From contig NZ_FCNV02000011.1 of NCBI RefSeq assembly GCF_001544615.1, positions 124,001 to 188,000 of the forward strand: a DNA stretch of 64,000 nucleotides. Direction: 5' to 3'. The notes beneath the pieces were generated by a model. That model was given only the letters and a program-made list of their open reading frames with translations. It made no database searches and was not told where the DNA came from. The stretch comes from Caballeronia concitans (lineage in GTDB: Bacteria; Pseudomonadota; Gammaproteobacteria; Burkholderiales; Burkholderiaceae). Made by a program: the position numbers and the translations under genes. The number at the start of each line of letters is the position of its first letter. The stretch's first letter is position 1. Shown in pieces: positions 8,015 through 21,196 of the stretch.

Positions 8015-10558
8015 ATGGAAGAGGAAAGCGTGCGTGCGGTATTGCTGGGGTTTGCGTTGGGCGTCTGGTGGCTGCAGCAACAGGCGGATTTGCCGGGCTG
8101 GCGCGGCTGGGGAATGTGCTTCCTGATTTTCAGCGTCGCGGTCATGGCGAGGCGTCGTTTCGGCGTTCGCGTGTTCGTGCTGGCGGCGATCGTCGCGGGA
8201 TTCGCGTATGCGGCGTTGCGTGCCGAAGTGCGCTTGCAGCCGCATTTGCCGGTTGAATACGAGCAGCGCGATATCGAAATGACCGGCTTCGTGCGCGGAT
8301 TGCCGGAGCCGCAAGAGGAGGGCACGCGGTTTCTTTTCGAGGTCGAAGCGAACGGGGCGGGGCTGCGCGACTTTCCGCACATCGTCCGGCTGCTTTGGGC
8401 GCCCACCGCGCCGCTCGTTGCGCCTGCGCTTCGCGCGGGTCAGCGCTGGACGCTGACCGCGCGGCTCAAGCGCCCGCATGCCAACGCCAATTTCCTGTTG
8501 CGCGATGGCGAAGTGAGCCTCCTTGAGCAGGGCATTCGCGCGACGGGATCGGTGTCGCTCACGCGTGCGCCGCGCAGGCTTCACGCCGATGCCATCGGTC
8601 CGCGCCTTGCCATCGACCGATGGCGGGCGCATATCCGCGATCGCATCGAGACCGTGCTCGGCGATGCGCCGCATCGCGGGATCATCGTCGCGCTGGCGGT
8701 GGGCGCGCAGGCATCCGTCAGCGACGACGACTGGGCCGTCATGCGCGCGACCGGCACGAGTCATCTCGTCGCGATCTCGGGGCTTCATATCGGATTCGTC
8801 GCGGGACTGGCGGCGCTGGCTTGCGGCTTCGTGTGGCGGCGCATCGCGTGGCGCGGCTTGCCGGGGCCGCTGTGGCTCGCCACGCCGAAGGTCGCGGCGT
8901 TCGGCGCGGCATCGTTCGCGGCGGTGTATGCCGCGCTCGCCGGCTTCAATGTGCCCGCGCAGCGCACGTTGTGGATGCTGCTGGTGTTCGCCGTCGCGTA
9001 TGTCGGCGGGCGGCGGCCGGCGTCGTCGCTCGTGCTCGCGTGGGCGCTCGCGCTCGTGCTGATCGTCGATCCGTGGGCGGTGACATCGCCCGGATTCTGG
9101 CTGTCCTTCTGCGCGGTGGCGGCGATTTTGCACGCGATCGCGGCGTACGGCAGGCGGGCGTCGAAAGCGCGAGTGGATGATGACGACGATTGGCTGGCAG
9201 GCCTCGAGGCGCGCGATCCGATATTGCCGGACGAAGTCGAGAGCGTATCGAATCAAGCCGCGCGACCGATCGCTGCAACATCGAAGCGAAAACGCCTTGC
9301 ATCGGCATGGCGCCGCGCGGCTTTCAAACTGCACGCTCACATCAAATCAAGTGCCCGCGTCCAATACGCCGTCACGCTCGCACTCGCGCCGCTGACCGCT
9401 TACTGGTTCTCGCAAATCCCGCTGATCGGTCCGCTCGCCAATGCAATCGCGATCCCGTGGACGAGCTTCGTCGTCACGCCCGCGACGCTCGCCGGCCTGA
9501 TCCTTCCTGCGCCCATCGATGCGCCCGCGTTCCACTTAGCCCATGCCGCGCTTTCCGTTCTCTGCGATGCCCTCGCGCGCTTCGCCGATGCCGGCCCCGC
9601 GTGGTTCCTCTGGCATCTGCCGCAGCCGACGCCGTTCGCGCTCGTGGCCGCGCTCGCCGGAAGCGCGTGGGCGCTCGCGCCGCGCGGCTGGCCGTTGCGC
9701 TTCGCCGCGCCGCTGACCTGGCTGCCGCTGCTCGCGCCCGCACCCGCGCCGCACGTCGCTGCGCACGGCGCGTTCCGCATCACGGCGCTCGATATCGGCC
9801 AGGGTTCGGCGCTCGTCGTCGAAACGGAGAAGCACGCGCTGCTCTTCGATGCCGGCCCCGGCCCCGAATCGACGCACGCCGGCGAGCGCATCGTCGCGCC
9901 GTATCTGCTCGCGGCGGGCCTGCATTCGCTCGATGCGCTCGTCATCAGCCATTCCGATTCCGACCATTCGGGCGGCGCGCCGGCGGTGCTGCAATCGATC
10001 GGCGTGCGGCAACTGCTCGCATCGCTTCCCTCGAGCGACGGGCTCTGGTCCAACGCCGGCAAGCGCGGCAGCGACACGCTGCGCTGCGCGGCGGGCCAGC
10101 GCTGGACATGGGACAGCGTCGAATTCCGCGTGCTTTGGCCGGACGCCGGCCCGCTGACCGGCAAGCCGAATCATCAGGCGTGCGTGCTCAAGGTGACAAA
10201 CGCAGCGGGCCGCGTCGCGCTTTTCACCGCCGACATCGAAGCCGACGTCGAACGGACGCTTCTCGCGCGCGATCCATCCGCGTTGCGCGCCGATGTCCTC
10301 ATCGTTCCGCATCACGGCAGCCGCACGTCATCAACCGAGCCTTTCCTCGATTCTGTCGGGCCGCTCGCCGCGGTATTTCAGGTAGGCTATCGCAACCGTT
10401 TTCATCATCCGAACCCGACGGTGTACGCGCGCTATCGCATGCGGGGCATCGCGCTCACGCGCAGCGACGAGGACGGCGCGGCGCGCATCGACATGGGCTC
10501 GGACATCGTGCTCGAACGCTTCCGGCAAACGCACGCACGCTACTGGATGAGCCAATAA
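8015..10558 (+). CDS. comEC: DNA internalization-related competence protein ComEC/Rec2
   Basis: ComEC forms the inner-membrane channel for uptake of transforming ssDNA. The 847-residue protein has an N-terminal membrane and OB-like part (DUF4131). The polytopic competence domain contains GTSHLVAISGLHIGFVAG (about residues 245-262). A C-terminal metallo-beta-lactamase domain contains LDIGQGSALVVE, ISHSDSDHSGG and VPHHGSRTS. All zinc-binding blocks look intact, so the gene is apparently functional. A charged, low-complexity loop of about 60 residues (around DDDDDW to KSSARVQ) interrupts the competence domain. The start is ATG 8015. Confidence 0.95.
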   Translation: MEEESVRAVLLGFALGVWWLQQQADLPGWRGWGMCFLIFSVAVMARRRFGVRVFVLAAIVAGFAYAALRAEVRLQPHLPVEYEQRDIEMTGFVRGLPEPQEEGTRFLFEVEANGAGLRDFPHIVRLLWAPTAPLVAPALRAGQRWTLTARLKRPHANANFLLRDGEVSLLEQGIRATGSVSLTRAPRRLHADAIGPRLAIDRWRAHIRDRIETVLGDAPHRGIIVALAVGAQASVSDDDWAVMRATGTSHLVAISGLHIGFVAGLAALACGFVWRRIAWRGLPGPLWLATPKVAAFGAASFAAVYAALAGFNVPAQRTLWMLLVFAVAYVGGRRPASSLVLAWALALVLIVDPWAVTSPGFWLSFCAVAAILHAIAAYGRRASKARVDDDDDWLAGLEARDPILPDEVESVSNQAARPIAATSKRKRLASAWRRAAFKLHAHIKSSARVQYAVTLALAPLTAYWFSQIPLIGPLANAIAIPWTSFVVTPATLAGLILPAPIDAPAFHLAHAALSVLCDALARFADAGPAWFLWHLPQPTPFALVAALAGSAWALAPRGWPLRFAAPLTWLPLLAPAPAPHVAAHGAFRITALDIGQGSALVVETEKHALLFDAGPGPESTHAGERIVAPYLLAAGLHSLDALVISHSDSDHSGGAPAVLQSIGVRQLLASLPSSDGLWSNAGKRGSDTLRCAAGQRWTWDSVEFRVLWPDAGPLTGKPNHQACVLKVTNAAGRVALFTADIEADVERTLLARDPSALRADVLIVPHHGSRTSSTEPFLDSVGPLAAVFQVGYRNRFHHPNPTVYARYRMRGIALTRSDEDGAARIDMGSDIVLERFRQTHARYWMSQ

Positions 10559-10570
10559 AAAAGGACCCGC

Positions 10571-11386
10571 TTGAAGGACATCATCCATTTCTCGCACGCG
10601 AACGGCTTTCCGGCGTCGACGTATCGCACGGTATTCGCCGAACTCGCCGACGATTACGAGATCCGCAGCATCGAACGGTACGGCCACGACCCGCGCTTTC
10701 CCGTGACGCGCGACTGGCCCTATCTCGTCGACGAACTCATCGACGACATGAGCCGCCACCGCGAAGCAGCGGGCGGCGCGCATCCGAAAGTGTGGCTCGT
10801 CGGGCATTCGCTCGGCGGCTATCTGTCGCTGATGGCGGCGATCAAGCGCCCGCAGTGGGTGAAGGGCGTCGTCATGCTGGATTCGCCGGTCATCGCGGGC
10901 TGGCGCAGCGGCCTTCTGCGCGCGATGCAGCGAACCGGGCTCGACGAACGCCTGTCGCCCGCCGCCGCGACGAAAAAGCGGCGCACGCGCTGGGCGAGCC
11001 GCGACGAAGCGTGGCGTCATTTCCGCGCAAAACCCGCGTTCGCGCGATGGGACGAGCGGATGCTCTCGGATTACATCGACTTCGGCATGCCTTCGACGCA
11101 CGCCGACGGCACGCGCACGCTCGCCTTCGACCGGCAAGTCGAATACCTCATCTACCGCACGCTGCCGCATACGCTCGGCGCGCGGCTCGCGCATGGCGCG
11201 CCGGTGCCGGTCGGGTTCGTCGCGGGCACGCATTCCACGGAAGTGCGGCAGGTCGGACTCGCGATGACGCGGCGCATCGCGGGCGAGCACGTGGAGTGGA
11301 TCGAAGGCAGCCATCTCTTTCCGATGGAGCGGCCCATCGAGACGGCGCGCGCGGTGCGGCGGCTCATCGTCGCCATGCAGCGATGA
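10571..11386 (+). CDS. Alpha/beta hydrolase family protein
   Basis: This 271-residue cytosolic serine hydrolase starts at TTG 10571, preceded by AAAAAAGGACC at about 10557-10567. The HANGFP oxyanion-region motif appears near the N-terminus and the nucleophile elbow GHSLGG near residues 78-83. A candidate acid/His pair lies in the C-terminal part (EGSHLFPMERP). Substrate is unknown. It lies 12 bases after comEC and may share its transcript. Confidence 0.85.
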   Translation: MKDIIHFSHANGFPASTYRTVFAELADDYEIRSIERYGHDPRFPVTRDWPYLVDELIDDMSRHREAAGGAHPKVWLVGHSLGGYLSLMAAIKRPQWVKGVVMLDSPVIAGWRSGLLRAMQRTGLDERLSPAAATKKRRTRWASRDEAWRHFRAKPAFARWDERMLSDYIDFGMPSTHADGTRTLAFDRQVEYLIYRTLPHTLGARLAHGAPVPVGFVAGTHSTEVRQVGLAMTRRIAGEHVEWIEGSHLFPMERPIETARAVRRLIVAMQR

Positions 11387-11468
11387 CGCAAAACGAACCC
11401 GACGCAGCCGGTATGAATCGCGTTAAAAGAAGCGCGCGAGATGCGGGTTTCCCCCGGTCGGGCGGTAG

Positions 11469-14068
<2,600 letters not shown>

Positions 14069-14185
14069 GCAACGGGCGGGCGCCTCGCGGTCGGCGTCCG
14101 TCTTCGGAAGAACAGAACAAGAAGGGTCGCGTGAAATGAGACGCGAACCGGGCAGCCGTCAGAAGGTCTGAGCGAAGCCAAATGA

Positions 14186-15526
<1,341 letters not shown>

Positions 15527-15571
15527 AGCTTTTGCCGCTTTAGTCGATAAGGACGTTAGCTTTATTTTTTG

Positions 15572-15613
15572 GCCGCCGCCCGGCTTCGGTAATCACTGAA
15601 GCCGCCCGGCGGC
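15572..15613. repeat. Imperfect GC-rich hairpin between eno and ftsB
   Basis: Two 16-base arms (15572-15587 and 15598-15613) are complementary except for two central mismatches. No T-run follows on the plus strand, so it is not a standard intrinsic terminator. It could attenuate or stabilise the eno message. Confidence 0.4.
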
Positions 15614-15632
15614 GCTTATCTCGGCTACTCGA

Positions 15633-16097
15633 ATGCGGCTTGTAACTGTCGTTCTGGTCTTGTTGCTGGCGCTGATCCAATACCCGCTCTGGTGGGGACA
15701 CGGCGGCTGGCTGCGTGTGCACGAATTGCAGCAGCAACTCGCGCAGCAGACCGACAAGAACACGAACCTGAAACTGCGCAACGAGCGCGTGCAAGGCGAA
15801 GTGCAGGACCTGCAAGCCGGCACGGCCGCCGTCGAGGAACGCGCGCGCTATGAAATGGGCATGGTGAAGGACAGCGAGGTCTTCGTGCAGTTCGTCTCGC
15901 CCAATTCCACGGCGCCGGTCAACTCGGCGAACACGCCCGGCATGAACGGCTCGACGCGCGGACAGGTATCGGCGGCGCCGCTGCGTGTGGTGCCGAATCC
16001 GGTATCGCGTTCGAAGCAGGAACTGCGCGATCTCGATCGCAAGGCGCGCAAGGATAAAGCCCAGGAGGCGAAGAAGAAGCAGGGCGCGGCGCAGTGA
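15633..16097 (+). CDS. ftsB: Cell division protein FtsB
   Basis: FtsB is a bitopic divisome protein that joins FtsL and FtsQ to activate septal peptidoglycan synthesis. The 154-residue product has one N-terminal membrane segment (residues about 3-19, [18 protein letters not shown]). A short coiled coil follows ([27 protein letters not shown]), then the conserved [20 protein letters not shown] block. It is about 50 residues longer than E. coli FtsB because of a polar Ser/Pro and Lys-rich tail, which looks disordered. Its position after eno is the usual one. Confidence 0.93.
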   Translation: MRLVTVVLVLLLALIQYPLWWGHGGWLRVHELQQQLAQQTDKNTNLKLRNERVQGEVQDLQAGTAAVEERARYEMGMVKDSEVFVQFVSPNSTAPVNSANTPGMNGSTRGQVSAAPLRVVPNPVSRSKQELRDLDRKARKDKAQEAKKKQGAAQ

Positions 16098-16114
16098 CAT
16101 CGCCGGATAGATGC

Positions 16115-16151
16115 AAAAAAATGGCGCAGTCATCGACTGCGCCATTTTTTT
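16115..16151. terminator. Bidirectional intrinsic terminator (ftsB / lipoprotein gene)
   Basis: The stem TGGCGCAGT / ACTGCGCCA is flanked by an A-run on the left and a T-run on the right, so it can stop transcription on both strands between two convergent genes. Confidence 0.85.
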
Positions 16152-16165
16152 ATTCTGCCGGAACG

Positions 16166-16513
16166 TTACCACCCCGTTCCGAAACCGATGCCCGTTCCCC
16201 AGTAAGGGCCGCCCCAGCCGCCGCTCGAATAGCCGCCGTACACGCTGACGGGCGGCGTGTAGTAGCCCGACATCATCTTCGCATTGTTGCCGACAGTCGC
16301 CGCTTGCTGCGATTCGGCCAGCGCCTGCTTGTCGATCTGGTTGTAGCGCTCCATCTCCTGTTCGGGCGTAAGCGTCTGCTGCACATTCGTCGACGTGCTC
16401 GGCAGCCGGCTATAGATGGGCGACGGGCCGGGCGGGTCCATCACGCAGCCCGCGACGAGCAGCACAGCGGCCACGCCGGACGACAGTTTCAACAGGAACG
16501 GGACGTTTTTCAT
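16166..16513 (-). CDS. Small outer-membrane-type lipoprotein of unknown function
   Basis: The chosen start is ATG 16513 (MKNVPFLLKLSS), preceded by GGAGG; this gives 115 residues. A signal peptide ends in the lipobox LLVAGC, so the mature protein begins with lipidated Cys followed by VMDPPG. Residue +2 is Val, not Asp, consistent with outer-membrane sorting. The mature part is Gln/Ala-rich in the middle and ends in a Gly/Tyr/Trp-rich tail (GGYSSGGWGGPYWGTG). I do not recognise a family. Confidence 0.8.
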   Translation of the reverse strand: MKNVPFLLKLSSGVAAVLLVAGCVMDPPGPSPIYSRLPSTSTNVQQTLTPEQEMERYNQIDKQALAESQQAATVGNNAKMMSGYYTPPVSVYGGYSSGGWGGPYWGTGIGFGTGW

Positions 16514-16663
16514 TTGCGACCTCCAGCCGGTCGGACAACTAAACAAAGTTCCATCATAGCGCGCGGCAGCTTCTGCGAACCACGCGCGCCGGATCGTCCG
16601 TTCAGGCGATCCGGCATACGCCCGGCACGCTCGAAAGCACGCGCACTAAGGCTTCGACGGCGT

Positions 16664-17614
16664 TCAGTGCCGCTGGCCGGACGCGGGGCTTACGCCCTGT
16701 GAGAGCTCTTTTGCGACAAAAAGTTGCGCAACGTCGACCGGGTCGAACTCGTAGCGCTGATTGCAGAATTCGCAATGCACTTCGACGGCTCCGCGTTCGT
16801 CGATCACGCTGTCCACTTCCTCGCGGCCGAGCATCTTCAGCATGCCGCCGACCTTTTCGCGCGAGCACGTGCACTGGAAGCGCGCGGGCGCGGGCTCGAA
16901 GTGCTGCACGTTCTCTTGCCAGAACAGGCGGCGAAACACCGTTTCCGGTTCTTCCTTCAGCAATTCTTCCGTCGATAGCGTGCTGCCGAGATGACACACG
17001 CGCTGCCACGTATCGGCGTCGTGTTCGCCCGGATGCGGGACGATGCCGCCATCGCCCGGCAGCTTCTGCAGCAGCACGCCGACGGCGCGGTCGGTGTCGG
17101 CCGCGAGCCACATGCGCGTGTCGAGCTGCTCCGAGTGATGCATGTAATGTTCCAGCACTTCGGCCATCGACGAGAGCGGCCCATGCTCGCCCGACAGCGG
17201 CACGATGCCCTGATACGGCTGCTGGCCGGGCTTCTTGTCGGCGGGATCGAGCGTGATGACGCAGCGGCCGTGGCCGTGGCGATTCAGCAGGTCGGCGAGC
17301 GACATGTCGCTGTCGAGCTCGCCTTCCGCGCCTTCGGCGAGCTTGGCCGTCGCGCGCAGCGACAGGTTCGAGTTGCACTGTACGACCAGCATCTTCACGG
17401 GGCCATCGCCATAAATCTGCATGACGAGCGTGCCGTCGAACTTGAGGTTCGCGGACAAGAGGGCGCACGCGGCCATCATTTCGCCGAGCACGTTGCGCAC
17501 GGCGGCCGGATAAGCGCGGCGCGCGAGCACTTCCTGCCACGTGTTGCGCAGCGAGACGATTTCGCCGCGCACGGGCGCCGCGTTGAACATGAATTTCTGC
17601 AACTGGTCGTTCAC
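16664..17614 (-). CDS. hslO: Redox-regulated chaperone Hsp33
   Basis: Hsp33 is a cytosolic holdase activated by oxidation of a zinc-bound Cys cluster, and it protects proteins during oxidative stress. The 316-residue protein starts at GTG 17614 (NDQLQKFMF), preceded by AAGGA. The C-terminal redox switch is intact: CTCSREK, then CEFC about 30 residues later, giving the CxC and CxxC pairs. The gamma-carbonic anhydrase gene lies 59 bases upstream on the same strand, so they probably share a transcript. Confidence 0.96.
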   Translation of the reverse strand: MNDQLQKFMFNAAPVRGEIVSLRNTWQEVLARRAYPAAVRNVLGEMMAACALLSANLKFDGTLVMQIYGDGPVKMLVVQCNSNLSLRATAKLAEGAEGELDSDMSLADLLNRHGHGRCVITLDPADKKPGQQPYQGIVPLSGEHGPLSSMAEVLEHYMHHSEQLDTRMWLAADTDRAVGVLLQKLPGDGGIVPHPGEHDADTWQRVCHLGSTLSTEELLKEEPETVFRRLFWQENVQHFEPAPARFQCTCSREKVGGMLKMLGREEVDSVIDERGAVEVHCEFCNQRYEFDPVDVAQLFVAKELSQGVSPASGQRH

Positions 17615-17673
17615 AACTCTTCCTTGGGTTTGAAGCGGAACGTGCGACGCCGCGTCTTGCGCAGCGCCGCCGT

Positions 17674-18198
17674 TCAGCCGATGCGCACGAGCTGCGCTTT
17701 ATAGTATTCGCGCCGGTCGGCATAACTTGCCGTGGCCGCGCGCATGCGGGCGATGTCCGCTTCGCCGATCTCGCGCACCGCCTTCGCGGGCGCGCCGAGA
17801 ATCAGCGTGTTGTCGGGAAAAACCTTGCCCTCGGTGACGATCGCGCCCGCGCCAACCAGACAATTGCGGCCGATTACCGCACCATTCAAGACCACGGCCT
17901 GAATTCCGATCAGCGAGCCTTCGCCGATGGTGCAGCCGTGCAGCATCGCCTGATGGCCGACAGTGACATCGTTCGCAATCGTCAGGGGAAATCCCGGATC
18001 GGCGTGCAGCACCGCGCCTTCCTGCACGTTGCTGCCGCGCCCGACGACGATCGGCTCGTTGTCGCCGCGCAGCGCCGCGCCGAACCAGACACTCGCGTTT
18101 TCTTCAAGCGTGACCTGGCCGATGATCGTCGCGCTATCCGCGAGAAAAACGCTTTCGTGGATGGTGGGGGCGTCGTCGCCGAGTTTGTAGATTGCCAC
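17674..18198 (-). CDS. Gamma-carbonic anhydrase family protein
   Basis: This 174-residue left-handed beta-helix protein is built of hexapeptide repeats (for example ENASVWFGAALRGDNEP and GRGSNVQEGAVLHAD). The zinc-ligand histidines of the family are seen in AVLHAD and VGHQAMLHG. Members such as YrdA/CaiE/PaaY act as carbonic anhydrases or thioesterase-like proteins, and the exact activity cannot be read. It starts at GTG 18198, preceded by GAGGAG. It is divergent from the ferritin-like gene. Confidence 0.92.
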   Translation of the reverse strand: MAIYKLGDDAPTIHESVFLADSATIIGQVTLEENASVWFGAALRGDNEPIVVGRGSNVQEGAVLHADPGFPLTIANDVTVGHQAMLHGCTIGEGSLIGIQAVVLNGAVIGRNCLVGAGAIVTEGKVFPDNTLILGAPAKAVREIGEADIARMRAATASYADRREYYKAQLVRIG

Positions 18199-18395
18199 GG
18201 TGTCTCCTCAGGTTTCTCGTTCGGTCTTCGATGTGGAATGCCGGTCGCGCGGCGCTACAATGCGCGCCTCGCGCCGCCCGGATCGTCGCGCGCTTTGCGC
18301 TGTCCGCCGGGTTTAACATTTTAGCCGTTTGCGGGATTTCGCCGCCGGACGCGCCTTTTTTGTGCTTTGTTTGCTTTTTTTTCATCGACGTTGCC

Positions 18396-19250
18396 ATGCC
18401 GAACGTTTCCTCATCGCCCGATATTGATTTCGCTCCGCCGCCGCCGTGCGCCCGCCTTGCCGCGCTGATGATCCTGCGCGAGCGCGATCCGGCGTCCAAA
18501 GCGGCGCGTGCGCGTGCGTTGTACGACAGCGTGCAGGCGGGCGAATCGCGCATCGATCCGGCGCTCGCGCTGTCCGATCCCGGCGATTTGCCCGGACGCC
18601 CCGCGCGGCCGGAACTCGTGGAACCGTCGTCGCTGAAACGCCGCGGGATGCAGTCGGAAGCGGGGCGCGCGGTGCTGCTGCACGCGCTGGCGCATATCGA
18701 ATTCAACGCAATCAACCTCGCGCTCGACGCCGTCTGGCGTTTCCCGTCGATGCCCGCCGACTTCTACGTCGACTGGCTGAAGGTGGCGGCGGAAGAGGCG
18801 CATCACTTCTCGCTCCTGAGTGCGCGCCTCGCGGAGTTCGGTCACGCATACGGCGATTTCCCCGCGCACGACGGCCTCTGGGACATGGCGCAGCGCACGC
18901 GCGGCGACGTCCTCGCGCGCATGGCGCTCGTGCCGCGCACGCTCGAAGCGCGCGGTCTCGACGCCTCGCCGCCCATTCGAAAGCGGCTCGCGCAGGCGGG
19001 CGATCACGCGTCCGCCGCGATCCTCGACGTGATTCTCCGCGATGAAATCGGCCACGTGCTGATCGGCAATCGCTGGTTTCGGTTCCTGTGCGGCAACGCT
19101 TCGCTGGATCCGCACGCGACCTACGAACGTCTCGCGGAGCAATATCACGCGCCGAAGCTGCGCGGCCCGTTCAACTTCGAGGCGCGCCGCGACGCGGGTT
19201 TCGACGAAGCCGAGCTGCGCGCGCTCGCCGGACTCGACGATTCCGCCTGA
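18396..19250 (+). CDS. Ferritin-like protein, DUF455 family
   Basis: This 284-residue protein begins at ATG 18396 (MPNVSSSPDIDFAPP). It has the four-helix iron-binding pattern of DUF455: HIEFNAINLALDAVWRF, AAEEAHHFSLLSARL and RDEIGHVLIGNRWFRFLC provide ExxH-type ligand pairs. An oxygen- or metal-related role is likely, but no reaction is established for the family that I can name. A TACAAT box at 18256-18261 is a possible -10, which would give a leader of about 130 bases. The gene is divergent from the gamma-carbonic anhydrase gene. Confidence 0.85.
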   Translation: MPNVSSSPDIDFAPPPPCARLAALMILRERDPASKAARARALYDSVQAGESRIDPALALSDPGDLPGRPARPELVEPSSLKRRGMQSEAGRAVLLHALAHIEFNAINLALDAVWRFPSMPADFYVDWLKVAAEEAHHFSLLSARLAEFGHAYGDFPAHDGLWDMAQRTRGDVLARMALVPRTLEARGLDASPPIRKRLAQAGDHASAAILDVILRDEIGHVLIGNRWFRFLCGNASLDPHATYERLAEQYHAPKLRGPFNFEARRDAGFDEAELRALAGLDDSA

Positions 19251-19319
19251 CGCGTCGCCGCGATGCTAAGTCGCCGCTATACTCGAACGATCATCCTTTT
19301 TCACGATTGAGGCCGGACG

Positions 19320-20204
19320 ATGAAAGAATCGCGCTCCGAGTTCGTCGATGCGCGCAGCGTGCGGCTGCACGTGCGCCGCTGGGGTTCGCCCGACGCGCCC
19401 ATGCTCTTCATGCTGCACGGCTGGATGGACGTGGCCGCGTCGTTCCAGTTCGTCGTCGATGCGCTCGCCGGCGACTGGCAAGTGCTTGCGCCCGACGCGC
19501 GCGGCTTCGGTCTGTCGGACTGGCCCGTGGCGCAACGGGGCGGCGGGCATTACTACTTTCCCGACTATCTCGCCGATCTCGACGCGCTCCTGGATCACTA
19601 CGCGCCCGCCGGCCAGGCGAATCTCGTCGGGCACAGCATGGGCGCGAACGTGTCGATGCATTACGCAGGCGTGCGGCCGGAGCGAGTGCGGCGCGTCGTC
19701 GATCTGGAAGGCTTCGGGCTGCCGGCGGCGCGTGCTGCGCAGTCGCCGGGCACAATCGCGCGATGGCTCGACGAACTGCGCGTGCCGCCGTTCCTGCGCA
19801 GCTACGCGTCGCTCGATGAAGTCGCCGATCGGCTGATCAAGACGAATCCGCGTCTGGCGCGCTCCCGGGCGCGTTTTCTTGCGGAACACTGGTCGCGTCA
19901 GGAAGCGGACGGCGCGTTTCATCTGCTCGCCGACCCGGCACACAAGCTGCGAAGCCCAACGTTGTATCGCCTCGACGAAGTGACGGCCGTCTGGTCGCGC
20001 GTGCAGGCGAAGGTGCTGCACGTCGAGGCTGAAGCGTCGCCGACGCTCGCGCGGTTCGCCGCGGACATGCCCATCGCCGAATTCAAGGCGCGCTTCTCCG
20101 CCTTCTCCGACTGGCGCGAGGAAATCGTGAGCGGCGCGGGACACATGATCCATCACGACCAGCCCGAGCGCGTGGCTGCGTTGATCGAGTCGTTCTGCGC
20201 GTGA
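19320..20204 (+). CDS. Alpha/beta hydrolase
   Basis: This 294-residue protein has the epoxide-hydrolase/haloalkane-dehalogenase style start LHGWMDVAASF (HG oxyanion motif). DARGFGLSDWP follows, then the nucleophile elbow GHSMGAN with Ser near residue 104, and a terminal GAGHMIHHDQPE carrying the catalytic His. Substrate is unknown. No signal peptide is seen, so it is cytosolic. Confidence 0.88.
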   Translation: MKESRSEFVDARSVRLHVRRWGSPDAPMLFMLHGWMDVAASFQFVVDALAGDWQVLAPDARGFGLSDWPVAQRGGGHYYFPDYLADLDALLDHYAPAGQANLVGHSMGANVSMHYAGVRPERVRRVVDLEGFGLPAARAAQSPGTIARWLDELRVPPFLRSYASLDEVADRLIKTNPRLARSRARFLAEHWSRQEADGAFHLLADPAHKLRSPTLYRLDEVTAVWSRVQAKVLHVEAEASPTLARFAADMPIAEFKARFSAFSDWREEIVSGAGHMIHHDQPERVAALIESFCA

Positions 20205-20236
20205 ACGGGCCGGAGCGACGTTTGTCGCCCTTAAAG

Positions 20237-20249
20237 TAAAATCACGACC
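20237..20249 (+). promoter_or_regulatory. Possible -10 box giving a leaderless PHP-domain message
   Basis: TAAAAT at 20237-20242 ends seven bases before the ATG at 20250. If it is the -10 box, transcription starts at or just before the start codon. No convincing -35 is seen. Confidence 0.35.
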
Positions 20250-21095
20250 ATGAACCCGACTGCCATCAACGCCGATCTGCATTGCCATTCCACCGTATCC
20301 GACGGCCAGCTTTCGCCTGCCGACGTGGCGGCGCGCGCGCACGCGGGCGGCGTCACGGTGTGGTCGCTGACGGATCACGACCAATTGGGCGGCCAGCGGG
20401 AAGCGCGTGCGGCCGCCGAGGCGCTCGGCATGCGGTATCTGGCGGGCGTCGAGATTTCGGTGACGTGGGCGGGACGCACGGTGCATATCGTCGGGATGAA
20501 CGTCGATCCCGAGAACGAAGAGTTGCGCAACGGGCTCGCATCGACGCGCAACGGACGCGCGGCACGCGGCGTCGCGATCGGCGAAGCGCTCGCGGCGGTC
20601 GGCATTCCGAACGCCTACGAAGGCGCGCTGCGCTACACCGACGATCCCGACATGATTTCGCGCACGCACTTCGCGCGCTTTCTGGTGGACGCGGGCTATG
20701 CGCAAAGCACGTCCGACGTTTTCGCGCGCTATCTCGGCGACGGCAAGCCGGGCTTCGTCGGGCATCGCTGGGCGAAGCTCGCGGACGCCATGCGATGGAT
20801 CCGCAACGCGGGCGGCGAGCCGATCATTGCGCATCCGGGGCGCTACGATTACACGCCGGTCGAGTTCGCCGCGCTGTTCGACGAGTTCATCCAGCTGGGC
20901 GGTAAGGCCATCGAAGTCGTCACCGGCAGCCATACGCCGGACCAGTATCGCGAGTACGCAGATGTCGCGCGCAAATACGGCTTCGAGGCGTCGCGCGGCT
21001 CGGACTTTCACGCGCCGGGAGAAGGGCGCATCGATCTCGGTCAGCTTCCGCCGCTGCCGCCGGACCTGAAGCCCGTGTGGCAGCGCTGGCTGTAA
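20250..21095 (+). CDS. PHP-domain phosphoesterase, RNase AM / YciV family
   Basis: The 281-residue protein starts NADLHCHSTVSDG, carrying the HxH metal-binding motif of the PHP fold. SLTDHDQLGG, GVEISV, HIVGMNVD, IAHPGRYDYTP and RGSDFHAPGE, which supply the other metal ligands, follow. Related proteins are 5'-3' exoribonuclease RNase AM of E. coli and a Chromobacterium 3',5'-nucleotide bisphosphate phosphatase, so an RNA-processing or nucleotide-recycling role is likely. No classical ribosome site precedes the ATG. Confidence 0.88.
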   Translation: MNPTAINADLHCHSTVSDGQLSPADVAARAHAGGVTVWSLTDHDQLGGQREARAAAEALGMRYLAGVEISVTWAGRTVHIVGMNVDPENEELRNGLASTRNGRAARGVAIGEALAAVGIPNAYEGALRYTDDPDMISRTHFARFLVDAGYAQSTSDVFARYLGDGKPGFVGHRWAKLADAMRWIRNAGGEPIIAHPGRYDYTPVEFAALFDEFIQLGGKAIEVVTGSHTPDQYREYADVARKYGFEASRGSDFHAPGEGRIDLGQLPPLPPDLKPVWQRWL

Positions 21096-21196
21096 GCGCT
21101 GACTTGTAAGCGCCGGCGCGCATGCTCCTTGCGTCTCATGGCGCACGCGCGGACGCATCGAACCCGCGCACACGATCCGAACAAGAAGGCGTCGCC

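Noticed and set aside
15572-15613. Strong intrinsic terminator after eno
   Set aside because: The hairpin has central mismatches and the T-run lies on the wrong side, so I list it only as a repeat.
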